A stretch of 64,000 nucleotides of DNA from Granulicella mallensis (lineage in GTDB: Bacteria; Acidobacteriota; Terriglobia; Terriglobales; Acidobacteriaceae): positions 124,001-188,000 of the forward strand of contig NZ_JACHIO010000004.1 in NCBI RefSeq assembly GCF_014203225.1. The letters are read 5' to 3'. Made by a program: the position numbers and the translations under genes. Below, piece by piece: positions 53,603 to 61,082 of this stretch (positions are counted from its first letter, which is position 1; each line of letters starts with the position of its first letter). Under the pieces are notes generated by a model, which saw nothing but the letters and a program-made list of their open reading frames with translations, ran no database searches and was not told the DNA's origin.

Positions 53603-55588
53603 GTGAAAAAACATCCTCTATCTTTTTCGTCTGTGGCCAGCGTACTGAGCGTGGCTTTTGCTCTGGGGCTGAGCGGCTGCTCGGCGAACTTCGGGGACGT
53701 CTCCACGGCCTCGACGCAGACCGCGATGCACATTCAGGGCGTGGTTCATGGCGGCCAGCAGCCGATCAGCGGCTCGCATGTGTATATGTATGCCGCCAGT
53801 ACGGCCGCTTATGGCGGGAACGGCATCGCCCCCACTTCCGGTGCTACCGGCAATGCGTCAACCTCGCTGCTGACGGCAGCAACGGGAAATCCAGCGGATA
53901 CGAATGGGAACTTCTACGTCACCACGGATACCTTTGGCGACTTCGATATCAATGGAGCCTTTGCCTGCACTTCCGGGCAGCAGGTCTACCTGTACTCGAC
54001 CGGCGGCGATCCGCAGTTGGCCGGAACCGGAGTAGCCGGCACCCCGAATCCCGCGGCCTCGCTGCTGGCGGTGGTGGGCGATTGCTCCAGCTCGGCCTTC
54101 CCGGGGGTTACGTCCGTAGCCATGAACGAGATCACCACGATGGTCGCGGCCTACACGCTGGCGGGCTTTGCGACAGACCCGCTGCACATCGGAGCGCCCA
54201 GCGCGGTAACTGGGCATGCGCTCTCCGGGACCGGGTTGGCCAACGCTTTCACTACCGCGCTGAATGTTGTGGACCAGGCCAGCGGAACGCCTCATGCGAC
54301 TTTCCCGGACAATAACCAGGTCACCGTTCCAGTGGAGAGCATGAACACCGCGGCGGACTTCCTGGCTGCCTGTATCAACTCCACCGGAGCCAGCTCGTCG
54401 GGATGCAGCACGCTCTTCGCCAACACGAATAACGGGACGGCTCCCACCGACACCGCAACGGCGGCCATCCACCTCGCGCAGAATCCAACCAGCAACCTCA
54501 ACGCTCTGCTCAATCTCGCGACCAACGCCAGCCCCTTTCAGCCGTTCTCTACCAGTGCCAAAACCCTGGCTCTCACGCTCAACTACTCCGGCGGCGGCCT
54601 GAACCAGCCAGAGGCAATTGCGATCGACGGGGCGGGAAACGCCTGGGTCGCAAATTCCGGAGGTAACTCCGTGACCGGGATTTCCAGCAACGGGACCTAT
54701 CTCTCCGGGGCCAACGGCTACGCCGGCGGCGGCATCAACATCCCCGATGGGATTGCGATCGACGGGGCGGGCAACGTCTGGGCAAGTAATTTCCAAAGCA
54801 ATTCCTTGACCAAGCTCTCCAATGACGGAGCATTCCTCTCCGGAGCCAATGGCTACACCGGTGGCGGCCTGAACGGGCCCGGTCCGATCGCGTTCGACGG
54901 CGCGGGCAACGTCTGGGTCACGAATACCGAGGGCGTCTCCATGACCGAGTTATCCAGCACCGGAACAGTTCTCTCCGGAGCCAACGGCTACATTGGCGGC
55001 GGCGTGAACGGCGCCTTTGGGGTCGCGATTGACGGCTCGGGCAACTCCTGGGTCGCGAATCTCGGAGAGAACTCCGTAGTCGAGCTTTCCAACACCGGGG
55101 TATTCCTCTCCGGAGCCAATGGCTACACTGACGGCAACCTGTTCGACCCCTTTGCGGTGGCAATCGACAGCTCGGGCAACGCCTGGGTGGTAAATTTCGG
55201 AGGGAACACCGTGACCGAATACTCCAATACAGGGGCAGTCCTCTCCGGGGCCAGGGGCTACATTGGCAGTGGTCTGAGTGAGCCAAGTGGGATCGCGATC
55301 GACGGCGCGGGTAATGTCTGGGTCGCAAATTCCGGACATAACACCGTGAGCGAACTCTCCAGTTCCGGAACCATCGTCTCCGGGACCGGCTTTTATACCG
55401 ACAGTAGCCTGTCCGAGCCCTTTGCAATCGCGACCGACGGCTCGGGCAACGTCTGGGTGACAAACTCCCAAGGCAACTCCGTGACGGAGATAGTCGGCGT
55501 TGCTGCCCCTGTGATTACTCCGCTCGTTGCCGGCCTGCCCGTTGTACCGACGAAGGACGGAAGTAGCAACCTGGGCACGCGCCCGTAG
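53603..55588 (+). CDS. Seven-bladed NHL-type propeller lipoprotein, paralog 1
   Basis: About 661 residues. A lipoprotein signal (LSVAFALGLSGC, lipidated Cys26) anchors it. Then comes an Ig-like domain (IQGVVHGGQQPISGSHVYMYAAST), a helical middle domain (about 150-320), and seven tandem repeats of about 42 residues, each with PxxIAIDGAGNxWVxN and L-SGANGY-GG. The C-terminus ends KDGSSNLGTRP in all paralogs. Seven repeats predict a complete seven-bladed propeller. The GTG at 53603 is chosen because it sits behind GGGAG and aligns with the other paralogs; an in-frame GTG at 53591 lies within hairpin 2. It is the first of four tandem paralogs. Surface adhesion or binding is possible; no catalytic residues are seen. 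Confidence 0.85.
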   Translation: MKKHPLSFSSVASVLSVAFALGLSGCSANFGDVSTASTQTAMHIQGVVHGGQQPISGSHVYMYAASTAAYGGNGIAPTSGATGNASTSLLTAATGNPADTNGNFYVTTDTFGDFDINGAFACTSGQQVYLYSTGGDPQLAGTGVAGTPNPAASLLAVVGDCSSSAFPGVTSVAMNEITTMVAAYTLAGFATDPLHIGAPSAVTGHALSGTGLANAFTTALNVVDQASGTPHATFPDNNQVTVPVESMNTAADFLAACINSTGASSSGCSTLFANTNNGTAPTDTATAAIHLAQNPTSNLNALLNLATNASPFQPFSTSAKTLALTLNYSGGGLNQPEAIAIDGAGNAWVANSGGNSVTGISSNGTYLSGANGYAGGGINIPDGIAIDGAGNVWASNFQSNSLTKLSNDGAFLSGANGYTGGGLNGPGPIAFDGAGNVWVTNTEGVSMTELSSTGTVLSGANGYIGGGVNGAFGVAIDGSGNSWVANLGENSVVELSNTGVFLSGANGYTDGNLFDPFAVAIDSSGNAWVVNFGGNTVTEYSNTGAVLSGARGYIGSGLSEPSGIAIDGAGNVWVANSGHNTVSELSSSGTIVSGTGFYTDSSLSEPFAIATDGSGNVWVTNSQGNSVTEIVGVAAPVITPLVAGLPVVPTKDGSSNLGTRP

Positions 55589-55613
55589 CTTATTCGGCTT
55601 CAGGCTCTACCCG

Positions 55614-55652
55614 GCGCCCATTCCTGCGTGTTCTTCGCGCAGGGGTGGGCGA
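55614..55652 (+). terminator. Hairpin terminator after propeller gene 1
   Basis: GCGCCCATTCCTGCG pairs with CGCAGGGGTGGGCG around a 9-base loop, using two T-G pairs, 25 bases after the stop. Related hairpins recur at 56270-56310, 58470-58510 and 60890-60930. Confidence 0.6.
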
Positions 55653-55722
55653 CTTCGTTCGTTAGGCGCAGGCTAGCGTGATGAGTCATTCGTTCATTGA
55701 AGGGTGATGGTCTGTTCAGCAC

Positions 55723-55864
55723 AGCGCGAAGCGCGTTCCCTGATGCTTCAGCATCAGGGAGTCGGAGGGAGCCGTAGCCTTTAGGCTACGGAATAAGAGG
55801 CTGGCAAAGATGTGGCCTTTAGGCCCGGGCCTTCTTTCGGCTGCGAACAAAAGGCCCGGGGCTA
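55723..55864. repeat. C-TRAA-G hairpin mosaic after propeller gene 1
   Basis: It contains a GCGCGAAGCGCG palindrome, a 22-base hairpin at 55738-55759 (GATGC-TTCA-GCATC core), a 20-base hairpin at 55772-55791 (GTAGCC-TTTA-GGCTAC core), and the left half of the GGGCTAAAGCCC hairpin, which is cut by the adjoining element. A near-identical copy of the first part, less 11 bases, lies at 60703-60763. Confidence 0.7.
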
Positions 55865-56120
55865 GGTAGTGTCTGACGAATCGGAGCTACCGGCTTGTGT
55901 CGTTGTTTTTGCTTCTGAGGTAGGTCCGGGCTTTAGCCATGGAGAGGCTCTTTGCCAAGCGAGCATTCCCTCCGTGGCTAAAGCCACACTAACAACAGTG
56001 CATAGACGGCGGGACTGAAGTCCCGCCCCTTCAAAGCAAAGGCAATCGGCGGGGCAAAGACGACAACAAAAAACAGCCACAAGGACAAAAGCCGGCAGCT
56101 CCGATTCGTCAGACACTACC
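55865..56120. mobile_element. 256-bp MITE-like element with terminal inverted repeats and TA duplication
   Basis: The two ends are inverted repeats: the outer 24 bases match perfectly (GGTAGTGTCTGACGAATCGG then AGCT) and the similarity continues to about 33 bases. The flanks are TA at 55863-55864 and TA at 56121-56122. The joined flanks match an uninterrupted sequence at 47566-47631. Inside are two hairpins of the C-TRAA-G family (55974-55987 and 56008-56027). No open frame encodes a transposase. TA duplication suggests an IS630/Tc1-mariner-type mobiliser acting in trans. Confidence 0.8.
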
Positions 56121-56225
56121 TAAAGCCCAATTCTTGCCTGCCCCTTATTCCGTAGCCTAAAGGCGATTGCCTCCCTTACCCTCCGTTCCGCGACGCTAAA
56201 GCGTCACGGTTGGCGCTTCGCGCTA
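56121..56225. repeat. Right half of split hairpin mosaic
   Basis: This continues the sequence interrupted by the 256-bp element: AAGCCC, TTCCGTAGCCTAAAGGC (now degenerate) and a GACGCTAAAGCGTC hairpin at 56192-56205, with GCGCTTCGCGC. A similar module with the same hairpin is at 60799-60812. Confidence 0.6.
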
Positions 56226-56269
56226 TGGGTAACGCTGGTTGACTCAGCACACTAGCCTCTTCGCTACCC

Positions 56270-56310
56270 GACGCTCATTCCCGCGTGTTCTTTGCGCAGG
56301 GGTGGGCGCC
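56270..56310 (+). terminator. Recurrent hairpin before propeller gene 2
   Basis: GACGCTCATTCCCGCG pairs imperfectly with GCGCAGGGGTGGGCGCC around TGTTCTTT. It is a second copy of the hairpin after gene 1 and precedes the gene 2 leader, in the same position that the 60890-60930 hairpin has ahead of gene 4. Confidence 0.45.
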
Positions 56311-56333
56311 TTTGTTTGTGATGCGCAGGCTGA

Positions 56334-56447
56334 TTTTCCGGTGAAGTTTACCCCTTGCTATTCAAAGTGCTGTTTATCTGCTGTTAGGCTATCTGGAGTT
56401 CAAGAACAGTTCTGGGTAAGTTTCAGCATGAAACCACCGTTCCGGTG
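56334..56447 (+). promoter_or_regulatory. Conserved 5' leader of propeller gene 2
   Basis: Upstream box TTTTCCGGTGAAGTTTA at 56334-56350. Hairpin 1 here is GTTTC/GAAAC around AGCAT (56420-56434): both arms differ from copy 1 yet remain paired. Hairpin 2 CACCG/CGGTG (56435-56447) is unchanged. GGGAG then precedes the GTG at 56459. Confidence 0.6.
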
Positions 56448-56458
56448 TGGGAGACTTC

Positions 56459-58444
56459 GTGAAAAACCATCGTCTATTCTTCTCGTCCGTGGCCAGCGTA
56501 CTGGGCGTGGCTTTTGCTCTGGGGTTGAGCGGCTGCTCGGCGAACTTCGGAACCTCTTCCGATACCGCGGCGCAGACCGCGATGCATATTCGTGGCGTGG
56601 TTCATGGAGGCCAGCAGCCGATCAGCGGCTCGCATGTCTATATGTATGCCGCCAGCACAGCCGCTTATGGCGGCCGGGGCATTGCTCCCACTTCAGGGGC
56701 TACCGGCAATGCATCAACCTCGCTGCTGACTGCGGCGACCGGAAACCCGGCGGATACGAACGGGAACTTCTACGTCACTACAGACACCTTTGGCAACTTC
56801 GATATCAATGGGAACTTTGCCTGCACTCCGAATACCCAGGTCTACCTGTACTCGACCGGTGGCGATCCACAGTTGGCCGGCGTAGGAGTCGCCGGCACAC
56901 CGAATCCTGCAGCTTCGCTGATGGCTGTCGTGGGCAACTGCGCCAGTGCGACGGCCAGCGCGGCCTTCCCGGGTGTTACGTCGGTGTCGATGAATGAGGT
57001 CAGCACAGTGGTAACAGCGTTTGCCCTGGCGGGCTTTGCCACCGATCCCCTGCACGTCGGCGCGCCCAGCGCGGTGACGGGCCATGCACTCTCCGGGACC
57101 GGCCTGGCGAATGCCTTCGGGACCGCGTTGAATATTGTGAATCAGGCCAGCGGAGTTCCCAATCCGACCTTCCCAAGCAATAGCAGCGTCACCGTTCCTG
57201 TAACCAGGATCAACACCGTGGCGGACTTCCTGGCTGGCTGTGTCAACTCCAACGGAGTCAGCTCGTCGGGATGCAGCACGCTCTTCTCCAATACGACTTA
57301 TGGCACAGCCCCTACCGATACGGCAACGGCGGCCATTAACTTCGCGCAGAACCCGAGTGGCCACATCGGCGCTCTGTTCACTCTGGCCACCAATGCCAGT
57401 CCCTTCCAGCCCTTCTTCAGCTCGGCCAATGACTTGTCTCTCACCCTCAACTATGCCGGCGGCGGCCTGAACCAACCAGAGGCGATCGCGATCGACGGCG
57501 CGGGCAACGTCTGGGCGGCGAATGCCGGACGTGGCTCTGTAACCGAGATCTCCAGTGCCGGGACCTTTCTCTCCGGAGCCAACGGGTACACCGGCGGCGG
57601 CCTGAGCTCCCCAGAGGCAATCGCGATCGACGGCGCAGGCAACGCCTGGGTGGGGAATGTCTCAAGTAATTCCGTGACCAAACTCTCCAGCACCGGGACA
57701 GTTCTCTCCGGCACCAACGGGTATACCGGCGGCGGCCTGGCCGCGCCAAAGGCGATCGCGATCGACGCCGCGGGCAACGCCTGGGTGGCGAATACCGACG
57801 GTAATTCCGTGACCGAGATCTCCAATGCCGGGGCATTCCTCTCCGGAGCCAACGGGTACAGTGGTGGCGGCCTGTCCGATCCGGAGGGAATCGCGATCGA
57901 TGGTTCGGGCAACGCCTGGGTGAGCAATTTCGGTGGCTCCGCCATGACCGAGTTCTCCAATGCCGGGCCATTAGTCTCCGAGCACACCGGCGGTAGCCTG
58001 AGCTTTTCAGAGGGCATCGCGGTCGATGGCGCGGGCAACACCTGGACGCCAAATGGCTTAAGTGACCTTGTGACGGAGTTCTCCAATGCCGGGGTAATCC
58101 TCTCCGGGAACGGCTACACCGGCGGCGGCCTGAACGAGCCCTTTGGAATCGCAATCGACGGTGCGGGCAACGCCTGGCTGCCGAATTTCAGTGGCGAAAC
58201 CGTGACCGAGTTCTCCAGTACCGGAGCCATCCTCTCCGGGACCGGCTTCTATACCGGCGGCGGCCTGAACGGGCCCGAGGGGATCGCGATCGATGGCTCG
58301 GGCAACGTCTGGGTGGCAAATTTCAACGGCAACTCCCTGACCGAGCTGGTCGGTGCCGGTGCCCCCGTGATTACTCCGATCTCTGCCGGTCTGCCCGTGA
58401 TCCCGACGAAGGACGGAAGCAGCAGCCTGGGCACACGCCCGTAG
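56459..58444 (+). CDS. Seven-bladed NHL-type propeller lipoprotein, paralog 2
   Basis: About 661 residues, with the lipobox LGLSGC. Its early domain has CTPNTQVYLYSTGGDPQL and CASATASAAFP like paralog 3, but its middle domain (GHALSGTGLANAFGT, TFPSNSSVTVPV, AQNPSGHIGALFTL) groups with paralog 1. Seven propeller repeats are present; the fifth begins GGSLSFSEGIAVDGAGNTWTPN after a shortened linker (SEHTGG instead of SGANGYTGG). The GTG start aligns with the other copies. Upstream DNA includes the leader and the repeat cluster; it probably has its own transcript because a hairpin separates it from gene 1. Confidence 0.85.
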   Translation: MKNHRLFFSSVASVLGVAFALGLSGCSANFGTSSDTAAQTAMHIRGVVHGGQQPISGSHVYMYAASTAAYGGRGIAPTSGATGNASTSLLTAATGNPADTNGNFYVTTDTFGNFDINGNFACTPNTQVYLYSTGGDPQLAGVGVAGTPNPAASLMAVVGNCASATASAAFPGVTSVSMNEVSTVVTAFALAGFATDPLHVGAPSAVTGHALSGTGLANAFGTALNIVNQASGVPNPTFPSNSSVTVPVTRINTVADFLAGCVNSNGVSSSGCSTLFSNTTYGTAPTDTATAAINFAQNPSGHIGALFTLATNASPFQPFFSSANDLSLTLNYAGGGLNQPEAIAIDGAGNVWAANAGRGSVTEISSAGTFLSGANGYTGGGLSSPEAIAIDGAGNAWVGNVSSNSVTKLSSTGTVLSGTNGYTGGGLAAPKAIAIDAAGNAWVANTDGNSVTEISNAGAFLSGANGYSGGGLSDPEGIAIDGSGNAWVSNFGGSAMTEFSNAGPLVSEHTGGSLSFSEGIAVDGAGNTWTPNGLSDLVTEFSNAGVILSGNGYTGGGLNEPFGIAIDGAGNAWLPNFSGETVTEFSSTGAILSGTGFYTGGGLNGPEGIAIDGSGNVWVANFNGNSLTELVGAGAPVITPISAGLPVIPTKDGSSSLGTRP

Positions 58445-58469
58445 CCTCTTCGGCTTCGGGACTCTACCC

Positions 58470-58510
58470 GGCGCTCATGCCTACGCGTTCTTCGCGCAGG
58501 GGTGGGCGCC
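58470..58510 (+). terminator. Hairpin after propeller gene 2
   Basis: GGCGCTCATGCCTACGCG pairs with CGCGCAGGGGTGGGCGCC, with a few wobble or mismatched pairs, around TTCTT; 26 bases after the stop. Confidence 0.55.
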
Positions 58511-58533
58511 TTCGTTCGTCAGGCGCAGGCTCA

Positions 58534-58673
58534 TTTTCCGGTGAAGTTTTGCCTCCTGCTGTCCAAAGTGCAGCCGATCTGCTGCTAATCTAGGTTGACT
58601 CGTCCCCTTTCGCTCCATCTGGACCCGGCCCGCTTTCTCCATAGTTTTACGCATAGAAATCACCGTTCCGGTA
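58534..58673 (+). promoter_or_regulatory. Conserved 5' leader of propeller gene 3
   Basis: Upstream box TTTTCCGGTGAAGTTTT (58534-58550). Hairpin 1 is GTTTTA/TAGAAA with one G-T wobble and an open base pair (58644-58659). Hairpin 2 is CACCG/CGGTA (58661-58673), one pair shorter. GGAG at 58676-58679 precedes the TTG start. Confidence 0.55.
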
Positions 58674-58683
58674 TCGGAGAATC

Positions 58684-60699
58684 TTGAAAAATCGACAGTT
58701 GTCCTTTTCGTCCGTGCCCAGCCTGTTGGGTGTGGCTTTTGTCCTTGGCCTGAGCGGCTGCTCAGCGAACTTCGGGGATGTTTCCAATACCACGGCCCAA
58801 ACTGCGATGCACATTCAAGGCGTGGTTCATGGAGGCCAGCAGCCGATCAGCGGCGCGCATGTCTATATGTATGCCGCCAGCACCGCCGCTTATGGTGGCC
58901 AGGGGATTGCTCCCACCTCCGGGACTACCGGCAATGCGTCGACCTCATTGCTGACCTCTGCGACGGGGAATCCGGCGGATGGAAGCGGGAACTTCTACGT
59001 CACCACGGACACCTTTGGCAACTTCAATATCAATGGGTCGTTCGCTTGCACCCCGAACACCCAGGTCTATCTGTATTCGAGCGGCGGAGATCCGCAGTTG
59101 ACGGGCGTAGGTATTCCCAGCACCCCGAACTCCGCAGCCACGCTGATGGCGGTGGTGGGAGATTGCGCCAGTGCGACGCCCGGCTCCGCTTTCCCGAACG
59201 CTACGAACGTGTACATGAACGAGATCACCACGGTTGCCGCTGCCTATGCCCTGGCGGGCTTTGCCACCGACCCGCTGCACATCGGCGCGCCCAGCACGGT
59301 TGCGGGCCATTCGCTCTCCGGGATAGGCCTGGCCAATGCTTTCGCTACCGCACTGAACATCGTGAACCAGGCCACCGGAGTTCCCAATGCAACCTTGCCT
59401 CTGAACACCACCGCCGTCGTTCCCGTGAGCACGATCAACACTGTGGCGGATATCCTGGCCGCCTGCGTCAACTCCAACGGGATCAGCTCGTCCGGTTGCA
59501 GCACGCTCTTCGCTAACACGACGTACGGTACAGCGCCCGGCGATATCGCAACCGCTGCGATCAATCTTGCTCAGCACCCGGGAGCCAGCGTCTCCAATCT
59601 GCTCGTTCTGGCAACCAACGCCAGTCCCTTCCAGCCATTCATCAGCTCTCTCAACGATCTATCCCTCGCTATCAACTATTCTGGCGGCGGCTTGAACACT
59701 CCCGATGGAATCGCGATCGATGCCGCAGGCAACGCCTGGGTGGTGAATTTAATAGCAAGTAGCCCCGTGATCAAGATCTCCAGCGCCGGGGCATTCCTCT
59801 CCGGTGCTAACGGCTACACCGGCGGTGGACTGAACAATCCCCAGAACATTACGATCGACGGCGCGGGCAACGCCTGGGTGGCGAATGAGGGGGATAGTTC
59901 CGTGATCGAGTTTTCCAGCGTGGGGGCAGTCCTCTCCGGGACCAACGGCTACACCGGCGGTGGCTTGAACGAGCCAATCGCGATCGCGTTCGACGGCGCG
60001 GGCAACGCCTGGGTGAATAATTTCGGGAATAATTCCGTGACCGAGCTCTCCAGCGTGGGGGCAGCCCTCTCCGGGACCAACGGCTACACCGGCGGTGGCA
60101 TGAACCTGTCAAGCGGGGTCGCGATCGACGGCGCGGGCAACGCCTGGGTGTCTAATTTCAACGGCAACTCCGTGACCGAGCTCTCCAATGCCGGGGCAGT
60201 CCTCTCCGGGACCAATGGCTACACTGGCGGTGGCATGCTCGAGCCCTTTACCATCGCGATCGACAGCGCGGGTAACGCCTGGGTGGTGAATGCGGGGGAT
60301 AACTCCGCGACCAAGACCTCCGTGACCAAGATTTCCAATACCGGAGCACTCCTCTCCGGAGCCAGCGGCTACACGGGCGGTGGACTGAATAGTTCCGAGG
60401 GCATTGCGATCGATGGCGCGGGCAACGTCTGGGTGTCTAATTTCAACGGTAACTCCGTGACCGAGCTCTCCAATACCGGGGCAGTCCTCTCCGGAGCCAA
60501 CGGCTACCTCAGCGGCGGCTTGAACGAACCCAATGTAATCGCGATCGATGGCTCGGGCAACGCCTGGGTAGTGAATTTCGGAGCTACCTCCGTGACCGAG
60601 ATGATCGGCATCGGTATCCCCGTGATTACTCCCATCGCTGCCGGTTTGCCCGTGATCCCAACGAAGGACGGAAGCAGCAACCTGGGCACACGGCCGTAG
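58684..60699 (+). CDS. Seven-bladed NHL-type propeller lipoprotein, paralog 3 (TTG start)
   Basis: A 671-residue member of the array. Here the aligned start codon is TTG behind GGAG four bases away; the upstream in-frame GTG of paralogs 1 and 2 is absent, which supports the aligned start in all four. Lipobox LGLSGC. The early domain resembles paralog 2 (CTPNTQVYLYSSGG), but the middle domain (GHSLSGIGLANAF, ATLPLNTTAVVPV, AQHPGASVSNLL) matches paralog 4. There are seven repeats; two (starting near 60118 and 60415) are nearly identical in DNA (AGNAWVSN/AGNVWVSNFNGNSVTELSN), and the fifth has a six-residue linker insertion (SATKTS). Confidence 0.85.
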   Translation: MKNRQLSFSSVPSLLGVAFVLGLSGCSANFGDVSNTTAQTAMHIQGVVHGGQQPISGAHVYMYAASTAAYGGQGIAPTSGTTGNASTSLLTSATGNPADGSGNFYVTTDTFGNFNINGSFACTPNTQVYLYSSGGDPQLTGVGIPSTPNSAATLMAVVGDCASATPGSAFPNATNVYMNEITTVAAAYALAGFATDPLHIGAPSTVAGHSLSGIGLANAFATALNIVNQATGVPNATLPLNTTAVVPVSTINTVADILAACVNSNGISSSGCSTLFANTTYGTAPGDIATAAINLAQHPGASVSNLLVLATNASPFQPFISSLNDLSLAINYSGGGLNTPDGIAIDAAGNAWVVNLIASSPVIKISSAGAFLSGANGYTGGGLNNPQNITIDGAGNAWVANEGDSSVIEFSSVGAVLSGTNGYTGGGLNEPIAIAFDGAGNAWVNNFGNNSVTELSSVGAALSGTNGYTGGGMNLSSGVAIDGAGNAWVSNFNGNSVTELSNAGAVLSGTNGYTGGGMLEPFTIAIDSAGNAWVVNAGDNSATKTSVTKISNTGALLSGASGYTGGGLNSSEGIAIDGAGNVWVSNFNGNSVTELSNTGAVLSGANGYLSGGLNEPNVIAIDGSGNAWVVNFGATSVTEMIGIGIPVITPIAAGLPVIPTKDGSSNLGTRP

Positions 60700-60702
60700 A
60701 AC

Positions 60703-60830
60703 GGCGCGAAGCGCGTTCCCTGATGCTTCAGCATCAGGGAACCGTAGCCTTTAGGCTACGGAATTCAAGCCTCGGAAGAGTCTGGCCTTTAGGCCCGCGA
60801 CGCTAAAGCGTCACGGTTTGCGCTTCGCGC
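60703..60830. repeat. C-TRAA-G hairpin mosaic directly after propeller gene 3
   Basis: It begins four bases after the stop codon. It holds GCGCGAAGCGCG, hairpins at 60718-60739 and 60742-60761 matching those after gene 1, then GGCCTTTAGGCC and GACGCTAAAGCGTC (60799-60812), as in the module at 56192. It is a fusion of both modules without the 256-bp insertion. Confidence 0.7.
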
Positions 60831-60889
60831 TATGGGTAACGCTGGCTCTTCAACAAACTAAAGACTCCACACTAGCCTCTTCGCTACCC

Positions 60890-60930
60890 GGCGCTCATTC
60901 CTGCGTGTTCTTCGCGCAGGAATGAGCGCC
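60890..60930 (+). terminator. Perfect 16-bp hairpin before propeller gene 4
   Basis: GGCGCTCATTCCTGCG (60890-60905) pairs perfectly with 60915-60930 around TGTTCTTCG, followed by TTTGTT. It is the best-preserved copy of the four related hairpins and is a good intrinsic terminator for the upstream unit. Confidence 0.75.
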
Positions 60931-60955
60931 TTTGTTCGTTACACACGAATTAAGA

Positions 60956-61070
60956 TTTCCGGTGAAGTTTACCCCCTTGCTATCTAATGTGCGGCTGAGC
61001 TGCTGCTAACCTAGGTGCATTCGGGCCCCTGTTCTGCATAAGTTTTACGCATAAGACCACCGTTCCGGTG
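60956..61070 (+). promoter_or_regulatory. Conserved 5' leader of propeller gene 4
   Basis: Upstream box TTTCCGGTGAAGTTT (60956-60970). Hairpin 1 is GTTTTA/TAAGAC with one G-T wobble (61042-61057) and hairpin 2 is CACCG/CGGTG (61058-61070). GGGAG then precedes the GTG at 61083. Confidence 0.6.
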
Positions 61071-61082
61071 TGGGAGAATTTC

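Noticed and set aside
54918-55471. Minus-strand Arg/Ser/Cys-rich frames over the propeller repeats (also 57447-58154 and 59849-60112)
   Set aside because: They mirror the repetitive coding DNA of the lipoproteins and have no independent signal.
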